A DNA stretch of 64,000 nucleotides. Origin: Dipteris shenzhenensis (lineage: Eukaryota > Polypodiophyta > Polypodiopsida > Gleicheniales). The notes beneath the pieces were generated by a model. The model worked only from the letters and a program-made list of their open reading frames with translations. It ran no database searches and had not been told where the DNA came from. Both the position numbers and the translations under genes were made by a program. Of the stretch, positions 48,900 through 60,379 are shown piece after piece. The first letter of the stretch is position 1, and each line of letters begins with the position of its first letter. The stretch lies in the NCBI GenBank assembly GCA_047967505.1, contig CM106541.1; one strand, written 5' to 3'.

Positions 48900-51800
48900 A
48901 AGCCGCGCTCATTCTTGTCGAACACCATCACTCTTCTTGCTATTTGAAGGTCTTCAACTTTGACATACCTCTCCATCCATGTGAAGCAAGGGCCTGGCAA
49001 TTCGTTGCATTAGCTGAAATCATAGTAAAAAGCTTAACAAATGCACATATACATATCAAGACTCCTATTAACATCTCACACCACCTGCAATGGGACAAAG
49101 CATGGCAAGCCATCCATCGTCTCCTATGGTGTCTACGACTGTGGCCAAACCATTCCAAGGAGGTAATGGAGTACTGACACCCAAAATCTGTCCTATGGGA
49201 AAGTCCAGGAAAATAAAATATGCTGCCCATTTAACTTTTCTCCCCTTTTTCTTGTATTCCATGGAAGGGTCACATGCGGACAAAAAGAACTCATGTATCT
49301 TAGCATACATATAATTTTTCTAGCACATGCAAAGTCTTGGCCCATTAGAATGTAGTCTCCCGCAGAGCATCCATATGTAGCTAACCCTCCATAACGCATA
49401 GCATGTTCTAGTGATAGTGGTGGACAGAGGATAAACGGAGTGACAACTTTCACTATCTTTTTTCCTGTTGACAAAAGCAATCCATTGCTGAACATATGCA
49501 AGAAGTTCATCCCAAGCCTCATGGACTTCAAATCGAAAAACTTAAAGGTTGGTGGAATTGAAATAATACCATCTATCCCATCACCAACATCAATAAGAGG
49601 CTCCTCAGGCGGCGGAGGTGGTGTCCTCGCCACATCCTTGGCTGTCAAGAAAAAAAGGGCAAGGAGCTCAAAATACTTTTGATTACAACTAATTTGACTG
49701 ATCCTATGCCCCTGTAGCATGGTTCAAACACACCAAATAAACCAATCTTCCTTGTAGTATTTCTTCTCTATAATCTTGGATTATCATCATCCTTGCTTAT
49801 TTCTTTGGTCTTTCTGGTTGAAGAATATTGCTTGTACAAATCAAGCTCTCGTGTAAGCACAGTACCACCTGAAAAATCTAACCACCAAGGGTAATTGGCA
49901 AGCTCCCACTGTGAGTGTCCATGCATTGACGCAGGATACATACAGGTAGTTGGATTGTCCATCTTTGTCCAACCCTTGTAATGTCTCGGATGCTCATCGA
50001 TTTTGCCCTCATTCTTCAAACATGTGAGATATCTAAGTCATTCCCAATGGTAATAGTGGTAAGACTTATGAGGCAAATAATGAATGGAAAAGCATACATG
50101 TTGGAATAATCGACAAACTGTTCAACTAAAGACAACTTGGTGAGCCACCTGATCAAATTTTGTCTTCTTGGCAGCTACCTTCTCCTTCCCAACACCCTGA
50201 GTTTACTAGACTCTTTAATTTTTAAAGAGGTAAACATACACTTTCTTCCCTCCAATTTGATGTCATCAAAATACTGACCAAGATTGTAATCAGAAGGCAG
50301 GGCAAATAGCCGCCCAATACTTTTTAGCTCCTCAAGCACACCAATGGCTTGAATTTCAACCTTCTCCAAGAAAATTTCTTGGGCTAGCCACTTGGAATAG
50401 CAATATGCCATCGCATTGGAATAAACAAAACACAGGAAGTAATGTAATGATTGTTGAATCAATAGCACAAAAAAATAAGACTTGTTTGGCTTATGCTCGG
50501 TATGGAATATCTGAAGGAGGCATGTGATACATAATCCGCATGATTGTGCCAGCCTCCAACAAAGACATGTACTGAATTTTCTTCTCCAATTTCAATGGTG
50601 CAAGGACAATGCACTTAATCTTTTTAAGAATGATAACCTTCTCCGCAGCATCAAAGTTCAAAGAAAATAACTTGGCTTTCCAAACACCCCCTAGTTGGGG
50701 TCAAGGCAATTGAGCACCTGTAAAACATTATAGGACATGATCTCTGAAACTTTTTAAATTGACCAATGTACTTGAGCCATAGACCAAGAGTGAACCTTAC
50801 CCGTCCCATCCGATCAAATATTTTTCTTTGCACTACATCTATCTCCTTCTTCTCTGCCACTGCTCTCCCCTCTATTGAAACTATAGATTTGATTAGAGCT
50901 CTCTTGACGTCAGTGTTAAATTCAATCTGCAAGACATAATGAAAGCAACCAAAATGCACCTTCTAGCATGGACAGACAATCAATGATGTTTTTCATAACA
51001 ATAGAATCTTAGGGTGGATAAAAACATTATTATCACTTGGAATACAAGCCGTGCTAAATACCCTCTACTCAAAGGGTACCAACCAACATTCCCCTTAACC
51101 TCGTTGGTTCTAGCATTGTTAATTGCCTTACGCTCTTGTGAGGACAAGGAGTTCATGAAAGCTTGAGCATCGCACTCACATATGTTGTTGGTATTTATGA
51201 GCACATCTCTCAAGCTAGGCTTGAACACAGCATACTCATTCAATCTACAAAGAAAAAATTTCAGAGTTCTTCCACCCAAAATTGAATGAAGATTAAAACA
51301 AAAACAATACTATTAAAAAAAGTTTACGAGTTCATGCGCTGCAAACTTGCCAAAAGAGAAATTTCACTCGTCTTTTGTGAATCAAGGTGTACATGACCCT
51401 AATATGCCATGCTTTTTTCTCTCTATATGATTCCTCAATCACAACCATCTAAGCCATTGTTCTATGGTTTTCTTCCCACACATAGAACATCTTGTTAGAC
51501 AGGTATAACAAATCAGGCTTTGTTGCAAGCTCTTTCTCGAATGCTTCTTCAAATTCCTGTTGAGAGGTATCCCGTATATTGGAAAACACTCTTAAGTGCA
51601 GCCATATCACTTCTCAAACCCCTAATCTTGGCATATGTAAGAAGTCTACACAAGGGCAACCTAGGACACTCATCTGAACTGAGAATCCTCCATCTTGAAA
51701 TAGCATCGCCTCCACTAAAAAGATCCAAGAAAATATCTTCCACCACTGAGTCCATCTCATCTCCCACAACATCTGCATCCTGCACATCAATAGTCATGTC

Positions 51801-51974
51801 TTCTGTGCTAGCAAGAAAATCCATGTCAAATTTATCCCCACCTTGATCTCCCGCCTCGATTCCCTCCTGAACTTTTCTGGTCCTCTTCCCCCCTTTTCTT
51901 TTGGGAGGTGTCCGGGATTTCTCTTTACCCCTCCCTCTCGTCTTGGTAGGGGTAACACTTTCTCCTGTTTCCAT
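48900..51974 (-). pseudogene. Unrecognised multi-exon gene, partly broken
   Basis: A chain of minus-strand coding blocks. Block 1 (51,974 down to about 51,580) starts METGESV, is Lys/Arg-rich, then acidic. In another frame the coding continues (EEAFEKELATKPDLLYL..., about 51,575-51,340) with one in-frame TAG. An exon at 51,037-51,244 joins one starting at 50,926 with matching phase and GT-AG ends. The latter loses frame at a run of five G near 50,690, then continues to about 50,490. Further blocks lie at 50,175-50,468, 49,768-50,019 and 49,070-49,720, the last with a Pro/Glu run (PPPPPEEP). I recognise no domain. The matching introns argue for a real gene; the stop and frameshifts argue for decay or unseen introns. 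It points away from the transposase at 55.9 kb. Confidence 0.5.
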
Positions 51975-52259
51975 CTACACACAAGAAGAAAAACATATTA
52001 TTAAAAAAAAATAGTGATATACGAAGTTAGATAAAATATTGCGTAAAGTGATGAAAACAATCAACATCAATGGAAAAGACCAATCTAGACATGATGAAAG
52101 AGATCAATCAAGACACAACACATAATTCACCACCAAACATCTATAAGTTATAGAAATTCTGTATGTTAGAAAACATGAACTAGAAAACATAAATTCAACA
52201 CTAACGTGAACATGTTATTCAACAAGCTAGATAAATATTACAAAGTAGCAAACATACTC

Positions 52260-52860
52260 TTGTATATATGTTGGTACCTTATCTAGTTATAGTTATATGT
52301 GAAGTGAAACCATATTGACATAGTTACTATGTGAACCCATTAGAATCTAATAGCTATATGTGTTCTCTTCTGTGTGTATGACTGTGTATACTGACATGTT
52401 AGTTCAATTATGTTAGTCACATAGTATAATAACTAGTTAGTATACCAGTAACATCTTACAGTAACATGCATGTTGGTTAGTTTTAAGTATACTAACTATA
52501 TGTGAGTAAAGTAGTTAGAATACTAACTAGTCACTATATTTTACATTGTAGATTTGTTAATATTGTTACATGTAACACTAGTCAGATAAAACATAACTAA
52601 GTATAACTAGTTAATATACTAGTTATAGTACACTAACATATAAGTAACATCTAGTATACAAATAAGTGTAAGTAACGAGTACACCAGTTATGGTATATCC
52701 TTACATATATAAGTAACATATAGTATACAAACATACAACTAACATATACACAGCTCAGACTAGTTAGTAGGAAAGTTAAAGTTTACTAAGATATAACTAT
52801 TTGTAGTTAGAGTGTACTAAGATATAACTAATTGTGGTTAAAGTGAATTGAATTGGATAA
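52260..52860. repeat. AT-rich cryptic repeat region
   Basis: Words such as 'taactagttagtatac' and 'tataagtaacat.tagtatacaaa' recur in imperfect copies. A 31-bp unit 'actaagatataact..ttgt.gtta.agtg' is tandemly duplicated at 52,785-52,845. No coding potential. Confidence 0.65.
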
Positions 52861-52960
52861 AAATCCCTCCAAAATTCAGCCAATTTGAGGGAGGAACCAT
52901 TCCAAAATTCAGCGAATACAGGAGATTTTGAAGGGGATTCTAGCCACATTGGCTGCTCTT

Positions 52961-53054
52961 GAGAGCCCCATTAAATGGGGCAAAGCATGCTCCCAAGGGG
53001 TCATGATATCGCGTTCCCCTGGGAGGATGCTTTGCCCCATTTCATGGAGCTCTC
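52961..53054. repeat. Palindrome copy 1 (94 bp, imperfect)
   Basis: Arms of about 47 bp meet at GATATC (53,005-53,010) with no spacer and a handful of mismatches. The outer part reads gagagccccattaaatgggg on the left. It is the most diverged of four related palindromes between 52.9 and 55.2 kb. Confidence 0.85.
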
Positions 53055-53436
53055 CAGCATCATGCTTTGCCCCCAATTTGTGGCCTCCAACTTAGAGAAC
53101 TGAATTCGAGGCACTTGTCACTAGAGAATCTTTTCCCAAGAAAAATCATCCCTTCCGGAGCCTCATGCTTTTGCACATGGAAAGCCAAATCCAGTTGAGA
53201 CAAAAAAAGCAAATGAGAGGAAACACGCTTCTGTTAAGGGTTATAATTTGTTAGAGAGGGGATGCTTTTTTCAAACGTTGTGGCCATAAATGGATATGAT
53301 GGAGATGTGGCCTTTCCTCCACTTCAGCAGAGACATCTTTTCTGTAAAAAATGTTTGACAGGCTGGGCGTAATGAAAAGAAAGATGGCACACAATTAGGG
53401 CAAGCAGAGCCCCACATTATAGGTAAAGTTGAGCCG

Positions 53437-53865
53437 ATGGCTGCATCAGCTGAAAGTTCTGTTCAAAATGGTGAACATCTACCCTTGCCAACTGTCCTAC
53501 CTTCGACTGTGAGCAGAGTTTCTCTTTCTATTGATTCAAAAGAAAAACCCCAAGGAGTTGGAATAGATGGGATGGAACATGCAATGGTTTGTCTTGGATT
53601 TGAGCATGAGTGCCCTCGTGGTCATAGCTTTCTACTGTCTTATGAGCAAATGAAAATGTTGGGCTTGACAACATTACAAAGTGGGAACTCTCTATCAGCT
53701 ATCTTGCACAAATGCAATGAGATGTGTGGCAGCAGTGCCCTTCAACACATGGGCAGTATCCTCTGCATCAGTAATGCCCACAATTACTACTACATGGCCA
53801 GCGTCCCTGCCCCACTAGATATCTCTTCGTTGTGGTTCCACAAGGAAGCACCCTTGGTCTGGCCT
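53437..53865 (+). pseudogene. Open frame with an ECPRGH motif, SMG8-like fragment (tentative)
   Basis: A 143-codon frame with CLGFEHECPRGHSFLLS near codons 50-66 and a closing SLWFHKEAPLVWP. From memory, plant SMG8 proteins (partners of the SMG1 kinase in nonsense-mediated mRNA decay) have a similar 'FEHECP.GHRFLL' segment and a similar downstream 'P..MP' end. The real family member is far longer, so at most this is a C-terminal-region fragment. No intron structure or partner exon is seen nearby. It ends at a stop just before a second, differently framed fragment. Confidence 0.35.
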
Positions 53866-54120
53866 TGAAAGACTTCGTTCCAATTATAAACCAAATGTAG
53901 TTTTTTTGGCTCTCTGTATAGCTTCAAAGCTGCATCATGCCTTCACTATCTTGGAGACAGAATTCTCCACCTAAGGTGTCCTTTCTGCCAGTTCAATGAT
54001 CCGCCACCTTTGCAGGGATGACATGGCCTTCCAGGCTTATCAACTTTTCCTAATGGGTCTAGAGAACAACCTAATTTTGGAGACTTCCACATACAACCAC
54101 GTTACAATGCACAAAATGAT
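53840..54120 (+). pseudogene. PPR-like helical repeat fragment (tentative)
   Basis: In another frame than the preceding feature, sequence reads YKPNVVFLALCIASKLHHAF, one stop, then SMIRHLCRDDMAFQAYQLF followed by LETSTYNHV. Spacing and residues (LCR, AFQAYQLF, TYNHV) resemble pentatricopeptide repeats, the RNA-binding helical units of plant organelle proteins. Only about two repeat units are present, and they run straight into the perfect palindrome at 54,139. Confidence 0.3.
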
Positions 54121-54138
54121 CTACTCGAAGGGATTTGC

Positions 54139-54228
54139 GAGCCCCTTGATTTGGGGCAAACATGGCTCCCAAGGGGCCATGATATCATGGCCCCTTGGGA
54201 GCCATGTTTGCCCCAAATCAAGGGGCTC
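54139..54228. repeat. Palindrome copy 2, perfect 90-bp inverted repeat
   Basis: Two 45-bp arms are exact reverse complements with no spacer, centred on GATATC at 54,181-54,186 (axis 54,183/54,184). The left arm starts GAGCCCCTTGATTTGGGGCA. Single-stranded DNA or RNA from it would fold into one uninterrupted hairpin. Confidence 0.98.
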
Positions 54229-54494
54229 ACAACTCTCCCTGCGACAATCTATAGAGCCCATAATAAGCTCTTGACTTGCACTTCCAACAGCTTGAACTTT
54301 TTCCTGCGGATGTATTTGTTTCAAAAACAGCTCCTCCCACAGCTCGAATTTTTGCTTGTGGATGTATTTGCACTTCCAATAGCTCGAATATTCGCTACAA
54401 AAGACATTTTCAGGATTGCTTCTCTAAAATCTGCAATTCTAATAGCTTAAAATCTGTTGTTGATGTATTTTTTGCAATTGAGACAAGCTCTTAA

Positions 54495-54583
54495 GAGCCC
54501 CTTGATTTGGGGCAAACCTGTCTCCCAGAGAGCCGTGATATCGTAGCCCCCTGGGAGATAGGTTTTGCCCAAATCAAGAGGCT
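54495..54583. repeat. Palindrome copy 3 (imperfect)
   Basis: The same family as copy 2, centred on GATATC at 54,537-54,542. It has several mismatches between arms and one missing base in the right arm (ttttgccc). The left arm begins GAGCCCCTTGATTTGGGGCA. Confidence 0.9.
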
Positions 54584-54589
54584 ATCAGA

Positions 54590-55015
54590 GGGCGTCGTTG
54601 TCTTTGTCTGCCTTGGACAGTGGGCTTTTCTCTCTCCTTAGCCACAAAGCATTTGCCATTGCTGAGATGCACACAGAACCTTCACTACATTTACAACCTC
54701 AAGACTTACCACCTCATGGATCCAGCTCTCATGAACAAGTATTCCGAACAGTTGGTAGCAGGAAGAGAACAAGGGACTATGGAGGAACGAGAAGTGCATG
54801 TGGGTTGAAAGAGGGAGGGACGTGGATGACCAGCCTCACAGCTGTATACCATCAGACAGAGACAGCAATTCGCATACATCGTACCTGCAGCTTGATCTCT
54901 TCACCCTATTTCAACAATGAATCTGAGAACCGTCCAGCAAGTGTCCGCTAGCTTGCGATCAGCCATATTTTCTTCTGAATGGATTGCTTTGAGAGGCACA
55001 AATGGTCTACCTGAA
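54590..55015 (+). other. Inter-palindrome DNA, unassigned open frames
   Basis: Two overlapping plus-strand frames (54,565-54,951 and 54,620-54,808) cover this interval. Neither shows a motif I recognise. Composition is coding-like (GC-richer than the 52-kb region), so it could be more captured sequence. Confidence 0.3.
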
Positions 55016-55020
55016 GGGAT

Positions 55021-55117
55021 TTGAGAGCCCCTTGATTTGGGCAAACATGGCTCCCAGGGGGCCGCGATATAGCGGCCCCTTCGGAGCCATGTTTGCCCCA
55101 AATCAAGGTTCTCTCAA
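55021..55117. repeat. Palindrome copy 4 (97 bp, imperfect)
   Basis: Arms 'ttgagagccccttgatttgg' and its near complement meet around 'cgcgatatagcg'. The similarity of the two sides continues a little outside ('gaagggatttgag' versus 'ctcaaagcctccctgcttc'), so the full unit may have longer inverted ends than the ~90-bp core. Confidence 0.9.
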
Positions 55118-55730
55118 AGCCTCCCTGCTTCAAGCTAAAGTTCTCATCCTCAGCGCACAGCTACCACAAAAATCATCTACAAGGTCATTTTGAAACGTTT
55201 CTACCACAAAATCATATTGCTACTAGGAATTGTCTGCCTTTATACCTCAACATCACCTACCTCCTTGATTCAAGCTAGAGACTAACAGCTTATGAGGGAC
55301 GTCCAACATGGTACCATTTCATCCACTTGCTTCCGTTTACTTCGACTTAGGACGTCCAGAGATCACATATAAATGCTCACGAGGTGGCAGTACTTAGAAT
55401 GACAGCATGTCTTTGATGCCTGTGAGGTGTCATTAAATTTAGCTAGGAGTGGCCATTGAATAGCAAGACCCCAAAGGATTCTTTTCAAGACAACTAACCA
55501 GATAGGTATCAATAGCTAACAAAAAGTTAGATACAAGTCCAAAACAATCGTGAATTGATGTTCGTGTCATTCATCAACCCATTGAGTGTGAAGCAGGAGA
55601 GCTTAGGTTCAAAATAGAACCAAAGTCAGAATGTGTTTTTTCTATTGTCACAGAGCAAAGGCATGCACCTGTTTTAATGCATAAGGAGATTGTAAGTGTG
55701 ATGACCTTGCTCACATAGATCCCACTTAGT
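55118..55730. other. No gene seen
   Basis: Short open frames only. This is the gap between the last palindrome and the first transposase-like frame. Confidence 0.4.
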
Positions 55731-55736
55731 AGTTCT

Positions 55737-57835
55737 TTGCATGTTGCCTTTGCCTCTACTGAGATTATAGAGCAAGTATCAGAGTTGCCACAAAACTATA
55801 ATGGTTATGTTTTGTTTGAGCTCCCACTTTTTCCTGAAGGGTCTGCTATGTTTGGAATGGACCAAAAGTATGATGGTCATACTTGGAAATTGTACTCTAC
55901 TAGCTCGCAAGAGTCATTCAATGGAATGGTTTTAGAATAAGTAGGTGTCCAGGCTACTTGAGGTGTTGCAATTTGGATTGTTCATATATGGAGCGAACTG
56001 GTCTCTACAATGAGACACAATGGAGGGGAAAACTAATCCTGTGGGTGAGGCCAAGTGCTAACTTGGGTTTTCAATGGTTGCACTTTGACCACGTTCATCA
56101 GGTGAAAGGATGGTCCACCACCATGGGTGCCCATGTGTATGATCCTTTCATTAGGGAGCTTCTCACCATTACATCATGTGAATTCAAGCTTGAAGATGCT
56201 GGTGCACAGGTAAAGTTATGGCGACTCATCAGTGAGAAAATGATGAAGAATGGATTTCATTTACCAAAATTCAAAGGGTTCATGGAAGATGGTGCAGGAG
56301 CGAATTGGCTTGCAGTTAGAACAATATATAATGGTGGACCAGAAAATGTCATGGAGGGTGAAGAGAGAACATGTGGTTTTCACTGGGAGATGAGCATGGT
56401 AGAGCATACTAGAAGATTCATCAAGGCTCCATTTCAGGAAGAGCATAAGCATCTGTGTAGGAATTGGAGAAGAGCAACATCAGATAGTAGTGCAGGAATT
56501 TGTAAGGAGGTAATAAAGAAATTTTGGATACCTATAAATGTTAAGGAGGATGAGTTGTCTACCCTTGAGACATTTTGCGGGTTTCCCCATGGGGAGGTTC
56601 ATTCATGCAACAACATAGGGATAGTGGATTTATGCCCTCTATGAATTTAGCTGAGACCAAGCACTCTAGTATGAGGACTGCTCATGGGTATGCTAAATAC
56701 ATAAGCTTATATGAGGCCACTACAACAGATTTGGCAATGTATGTGCTTCAAAGTGCACACTACAAATCTTACATGGTAGGCAAACACTTGGGAATAGGAC
56801 ATGCATTGGAGAGGCTGAGGGAGAGGATTTTGATTTGGGATTCTAGCAATGTCTTGACAAAGAGACTCGTTGATGTTGCCCATAATGTTATGGAAGAGGT
56901 TGGCCTTCACACACCTGAAATTCAAAGGCCCGCAATGGAGAAAACTCAAATTAAAAGGAGAAGAGGTTCTGCCACTCCAACTACAATGAAGGAACATGAC
57001 AGTCATAGGCCATAGTATATTTATGTCTTTGCTAAGCGACCGATGGGACGGAGGAGACCTCCCACTAGAATTATACATGGAGATGAGATTAGTTGCCAAG
57101 GAGAGTGTTGTGCATGAGACAAATTGGGCTATCAGAAGAATAGAGCCAAGGAGTGTCGTGACATGCTTTGGATTCATTTTTGAATCTAAGTCTCATTGTG
57201 GAGCACTCATAAATACATTGGCTCGAAGTGCAACTGAGTGTGTACCTGCACCTTGCTTCAAGGGGAGAAGACAACATCCTAATGGTATCAAAGAATAGTT
57301 TGTGTGGTTTTGCAATATCTTTGTTGCCCATACATGGTGAGTTGATCAGTCTATACTTGGTGTGCCGGCACCCCCTCCTTGGGGGTGTGGAAGGTGGCCA
57401 TCAGGACTTCCATAAAACAACATGAAAAGGATCAGTTGAAGGAGGCAAGTTTTGTGCTTGAGGAGGATGAGAGTTTGCATGTGCAAGGACCTGACTTGTA
57501 GAGGACTACAATACCAATGAGTCACGCTCGGGCCAATAGAAGGGATAATAGGATAGCGAGATGGAGATCCAAGCTAAGTAAGGAGTTTCAAGACAGGATT
57601 CAAAAAGCTCAATGTTTGATTGCAGAAGTGGTGCAAGAGAAAATTATATGTCCTAATGAAATGCATCTATTCCATGTGTGCACAAAAAGTTCTATTGCAA
57701 AGCACCTTACCTACACAGTGGCAATATCAGAGTTTCCATAGTATTCTTGCAAGGACTTCATTCAATGAGATGCAAAGAAAGGGATGTATATTCCATGCAA
57801 ACACATGTACTTTGTCTTCATTGGTGTTTTACAAT
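55737..57835 (+). pseudogene. MULE-like transposase with SWIM zinc finger, broken
   Basis: Domains in order: an N-terminal RCCNLDCSYMER...NETQWRG segment (Cys pair, 55,960-56,030) like a DNA-binding zinc finger; a DDE-type core with KGFMEDGAGANWLAVRTIY (56,265-56,325), RTCGFHWEMSMVEHTRRFI (56,365-56,430) and EEHKHLC; MNLAETKHSSM (56,640-56,670); a basic linker; FHVCTKS...YTVAISEFP (57,670-57,738); then YSCKDF...IPCKHMYF (57,740-57,815), a CxC...CxH SWIM finger. This is the layout of Mutator-superfamily transposases, which cut and paste DNA with terminal inverted repeats. A frameshift near 56,580-56,640 and several stops (55,938, 57,013, around 57,300, 57,739) inactivate it. No terminal repeats were identified. 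Confidence 0.7.
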
Positions 57836-57839
57836 TGAG

Positions 57840-58464
57840 TGACCAAGTGCATCAGTTTATGCACTAGGAAACTCTTTTAAAAGTTGAATTGTTTCAAGCT
57901 CATACTTTTCGTAGAATCTAGCCAAGTGTGTCACATCCACTTGGTTGAACTTTGGGACTATTTTGCATAAGCTTACCTTTGTAGTTGTCAAGGAAACCAA
58001 GCAACTGTATGCCACATGCTTGGTTGAATTTTAAGATTGGGTTTATCTTTGAAAAGACTATTTGAAAAAGCATTTTGTACAATTGGCATATCTATTGTGT
58101 CATTTTGGGACATATAGAAGTATATTAAGCACTCAAGCGGCTTTGGAATATATTTGGGGAAGCTTTGGATTATCTTTGGGAACTTACGAAAGCATATTGT
58201 ATGCTCAAGTTGTTTTGGATAATGCTACTTGATTAATGTTATTTGGTTGATGTTGTTAGACTTGTTAGAAATTTATGCTTGTAGTATTAGGTTTGTGTGA
58301 AAAAGTTGTTTAGGGCTGACAACTTATGCAGAAACATATTGTACGATCGAGTTGTTTTGGGTTCATAACTTGTGCAAGACTAATGCTATTTAACTCCAGA
58401 AAAAATCATTCTTGTGATATTTCTTTCGCGTTTAGTCGTATGTAGATGCAAATTTGTTTGTGCT
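57840..58464. other. No gene seen
   Basis: T-rich DNA in which 'catattgta.g.tc.agttgttttgg' occurs near 58,192 and 58,334 and 'gccaagtgtgtcacat.cacttggttgaa' has a weaker partner near 58,000. It may be the 3' non-coding part of the transposon. Confidence 0.4.
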
Positions 58465-59002
58465 CATGAATTGATTTTTTGGAAAAATTGGATTCTAGGA
58501 GGTGTTTACATTTCCAATATTTAAGATAGTAATGAATATATCATGGATGGAATGGCTCTATTGGTGACATTGCTACCAAAATAGTGTTTTCAAGCGTGTT
58601 GACAAGTCTTTTTTAAATTCAAAGTGATGAGGGAGCTAGTTTGTTTCTATGTGAGAATATATATTGTTCATTCTGAAATGCTATTGTTGCAGCACAAATT
58701 GCTTGGAAGCTTGTTGTTGCCATCTTTGTATGTATATTTTTGGTGTTTCTAGACTAAACCTGGAACTTCAAAAAATGAATTGACTTTTTGGAATCTGATG
58801 CTTAAAGGTTTCTCGTTTCCTATCTTTAAGAAAGTATTGAATATATCATGGATTGAATGGCTCTATTGAGGACATTGCTACCTATTCTTTTTTTTTCAAT
58901 GCTAATAAATATTTTTTTCATTTTTCAAATTATAAGGGTGCCATTTTATTTCTACTTAAGAACATATTTTATTCAAAGTCAAATGCTGCTTTTGCAACAT
59001 AA
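58465..59002 (+). repeat. Two diverged tandem units of ~309 bp
   Basis: The unit beginning 'catgaattgattttttgg' (58,465) recurs from about 58,774 ('aatgaattgactttttgg'). Shared landmarks are 'gaatatatcatgga.tgaatggctctattg.tgacattgctacc' and 'aaatgct..t.ttgca.cacaaat'. Confidence 0.75.
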
Positions 59003-59159
59003 ATATTTGCATTGAAATGTGGAAATCAATAGCCATGTTCGCTCGAACCTCCACCTTGCTCGAACTTTGGTAATCCTTGTGATATCAATGTATGTGTGTG
59101 TCTATTTGTGTGTACATGTACTAAAGTATGCACATGTGTGTGCTTGCACATATATGTAT

Positions 59160-59245
59160 GTACACGCTTATATGTGTCAACTCTATGTTAGACTTACCTA
59201 TTCATGATGTACATGTGTCAAGTCTATGTTGGACTTATCCATTTG
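59160..59245 (+). repeat. Short tandem duplication, ~45 bp
   Basis: 'atgtgtcaactctatgttagacttaccta' is followed by 'atgtgtcaagtctatgttggacttatcca', a two-copy repeat within TGTATG-rich DNA. Confidence 0.75.
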
Positions 59246-60219
59246 GTGGCTATGCACTACCATGATCTAATTGTGCATTACATACTTCCCTCTTGCTCTT
59301 CAGTTCACACATCCAAATTGACTTCTCTCTTTGAGAATCTGGTTAGAGAAACTTGCAATGTGGATATGTGGCCCAGTTCACCTTAGAAATATCTATACCT
59401 ACTCACCCTCATTGTTATGAATTCTTTCTCAATTGTGGTTAGGGGTCATCTCTTTCATTGCAAGCTTTTGCATCACCATAGCTCCCTTCTCTTCTTCTTC
59501 TTCATTGCCTTTCTAGTATTGCCATTGCCATAAATCCCTCTTCCTTCTTCCTTTCTACTTTTGCAGTTCCCATCTCCATCTACAAATTCCTATATTTGTA
59601 AATATCCATCACCATCGCTCCGTATCACACCCCACAATTGGCATCCCTATAGCTCCTCTCCCTATAGCGTGTAATTACCACCGCAATCTCCATCACTCCC
59701 ACAACATTGCCATAGCTCCATCCCCCATAGCAGCAGCTGGAAGAGGCATAAGCAACAATAGCATAATGAAGAAGCCAGCTGTAGTAGTAGTAGTAGGAGC
59801 AAAAATGATAGGAGCCAGCAGCAAGAGTAGTAGGAGGAGCAAAAATGGTAACAACTTTGGGGCAATCTCCGTCCTTATCTCCTTCCTCCACCCCCCTCCA
59901 TGGACTGATCCTAAGCCTGCTGACCTATCCCTCCATTCCTCTCCTCTTCTCCACATGATATATAATCATAAGTATGTTCTCTCCCCCAATCCTCCTTTTC
60001 TCCCCATTGTTTGGCCTTCTATTTCTTGAAATTAGCATGGGTATTGACATTTCAAAGTAGATGTATATACATTCATAAAGGAAAGGCTAGAATAGAAGAA
60101 ACTCACCTCCACGGGAGGCTTGGATCACTTGGATCATACTTACATACTTATTTCTATGTATACACATGCACATATCTAAGCATGAATCTAAAAACATAAA
60201 TAAATACCTTATATATAGT

Positions 60220-60220
<1 letters not shown>
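59246..60220. other. No gene supported
   Basis: C/T-rich then mixed DNA. A GTA/TAG trinucleotide stretch near 59,780-59,840 ('gtagtagtagtagtagg', 'aggagcaaaaatg' twice) generates open frames on both strands that are not taken as genes. Confidence 0.45.
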
Positions 60221-60224
<4 letters not shown>

Positions 60225-60271
<47 letters not shown>

Positions 60272-60276
60272 TCTCT
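60225..60276 (+). repeat. (CT)n microsatellite
   Basis: A CT run with one 'atct' interruption. A (CA)n run at 60,318-60,350 and a CTATAC hexamer run at 60,361-60,379 follow. Confidence 0.95.
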
Positions 60277-60314
60277 TTGGCCTCCAAAAAGAAAGAAAAA
60301 TTAAATAAAAAGTA

Positions 60315-60317
<3 letters not shown>

Positions 60318-60352
<35 letters not shown>

Positions 60353-60379
60353 GCATATCCCTATACCTATACCTATACC
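60318..60379 (+). repeat. (CA)n and (CTATAC)n microsatellites
   Basis: About 16 CA units, a short 'tatgcatatcc' spacer, then three CTATAC/CTATACC-type units. Confidence 0.92.

Noticed and set aside
52961-55117. CRISPR-like array reading of the four repeats
   Set aside because: Eukaryotic context, uneven spacing (about 1,180, 356 and 526 bp) and self-palindromic units do not fit a CRISPR array.
57360-57395. Small G/C hairpin ('caccccctccttgggggtg')
   Set aside because: Short and lies inside the decayed transposase; no sign it belongs to the palindrome family.
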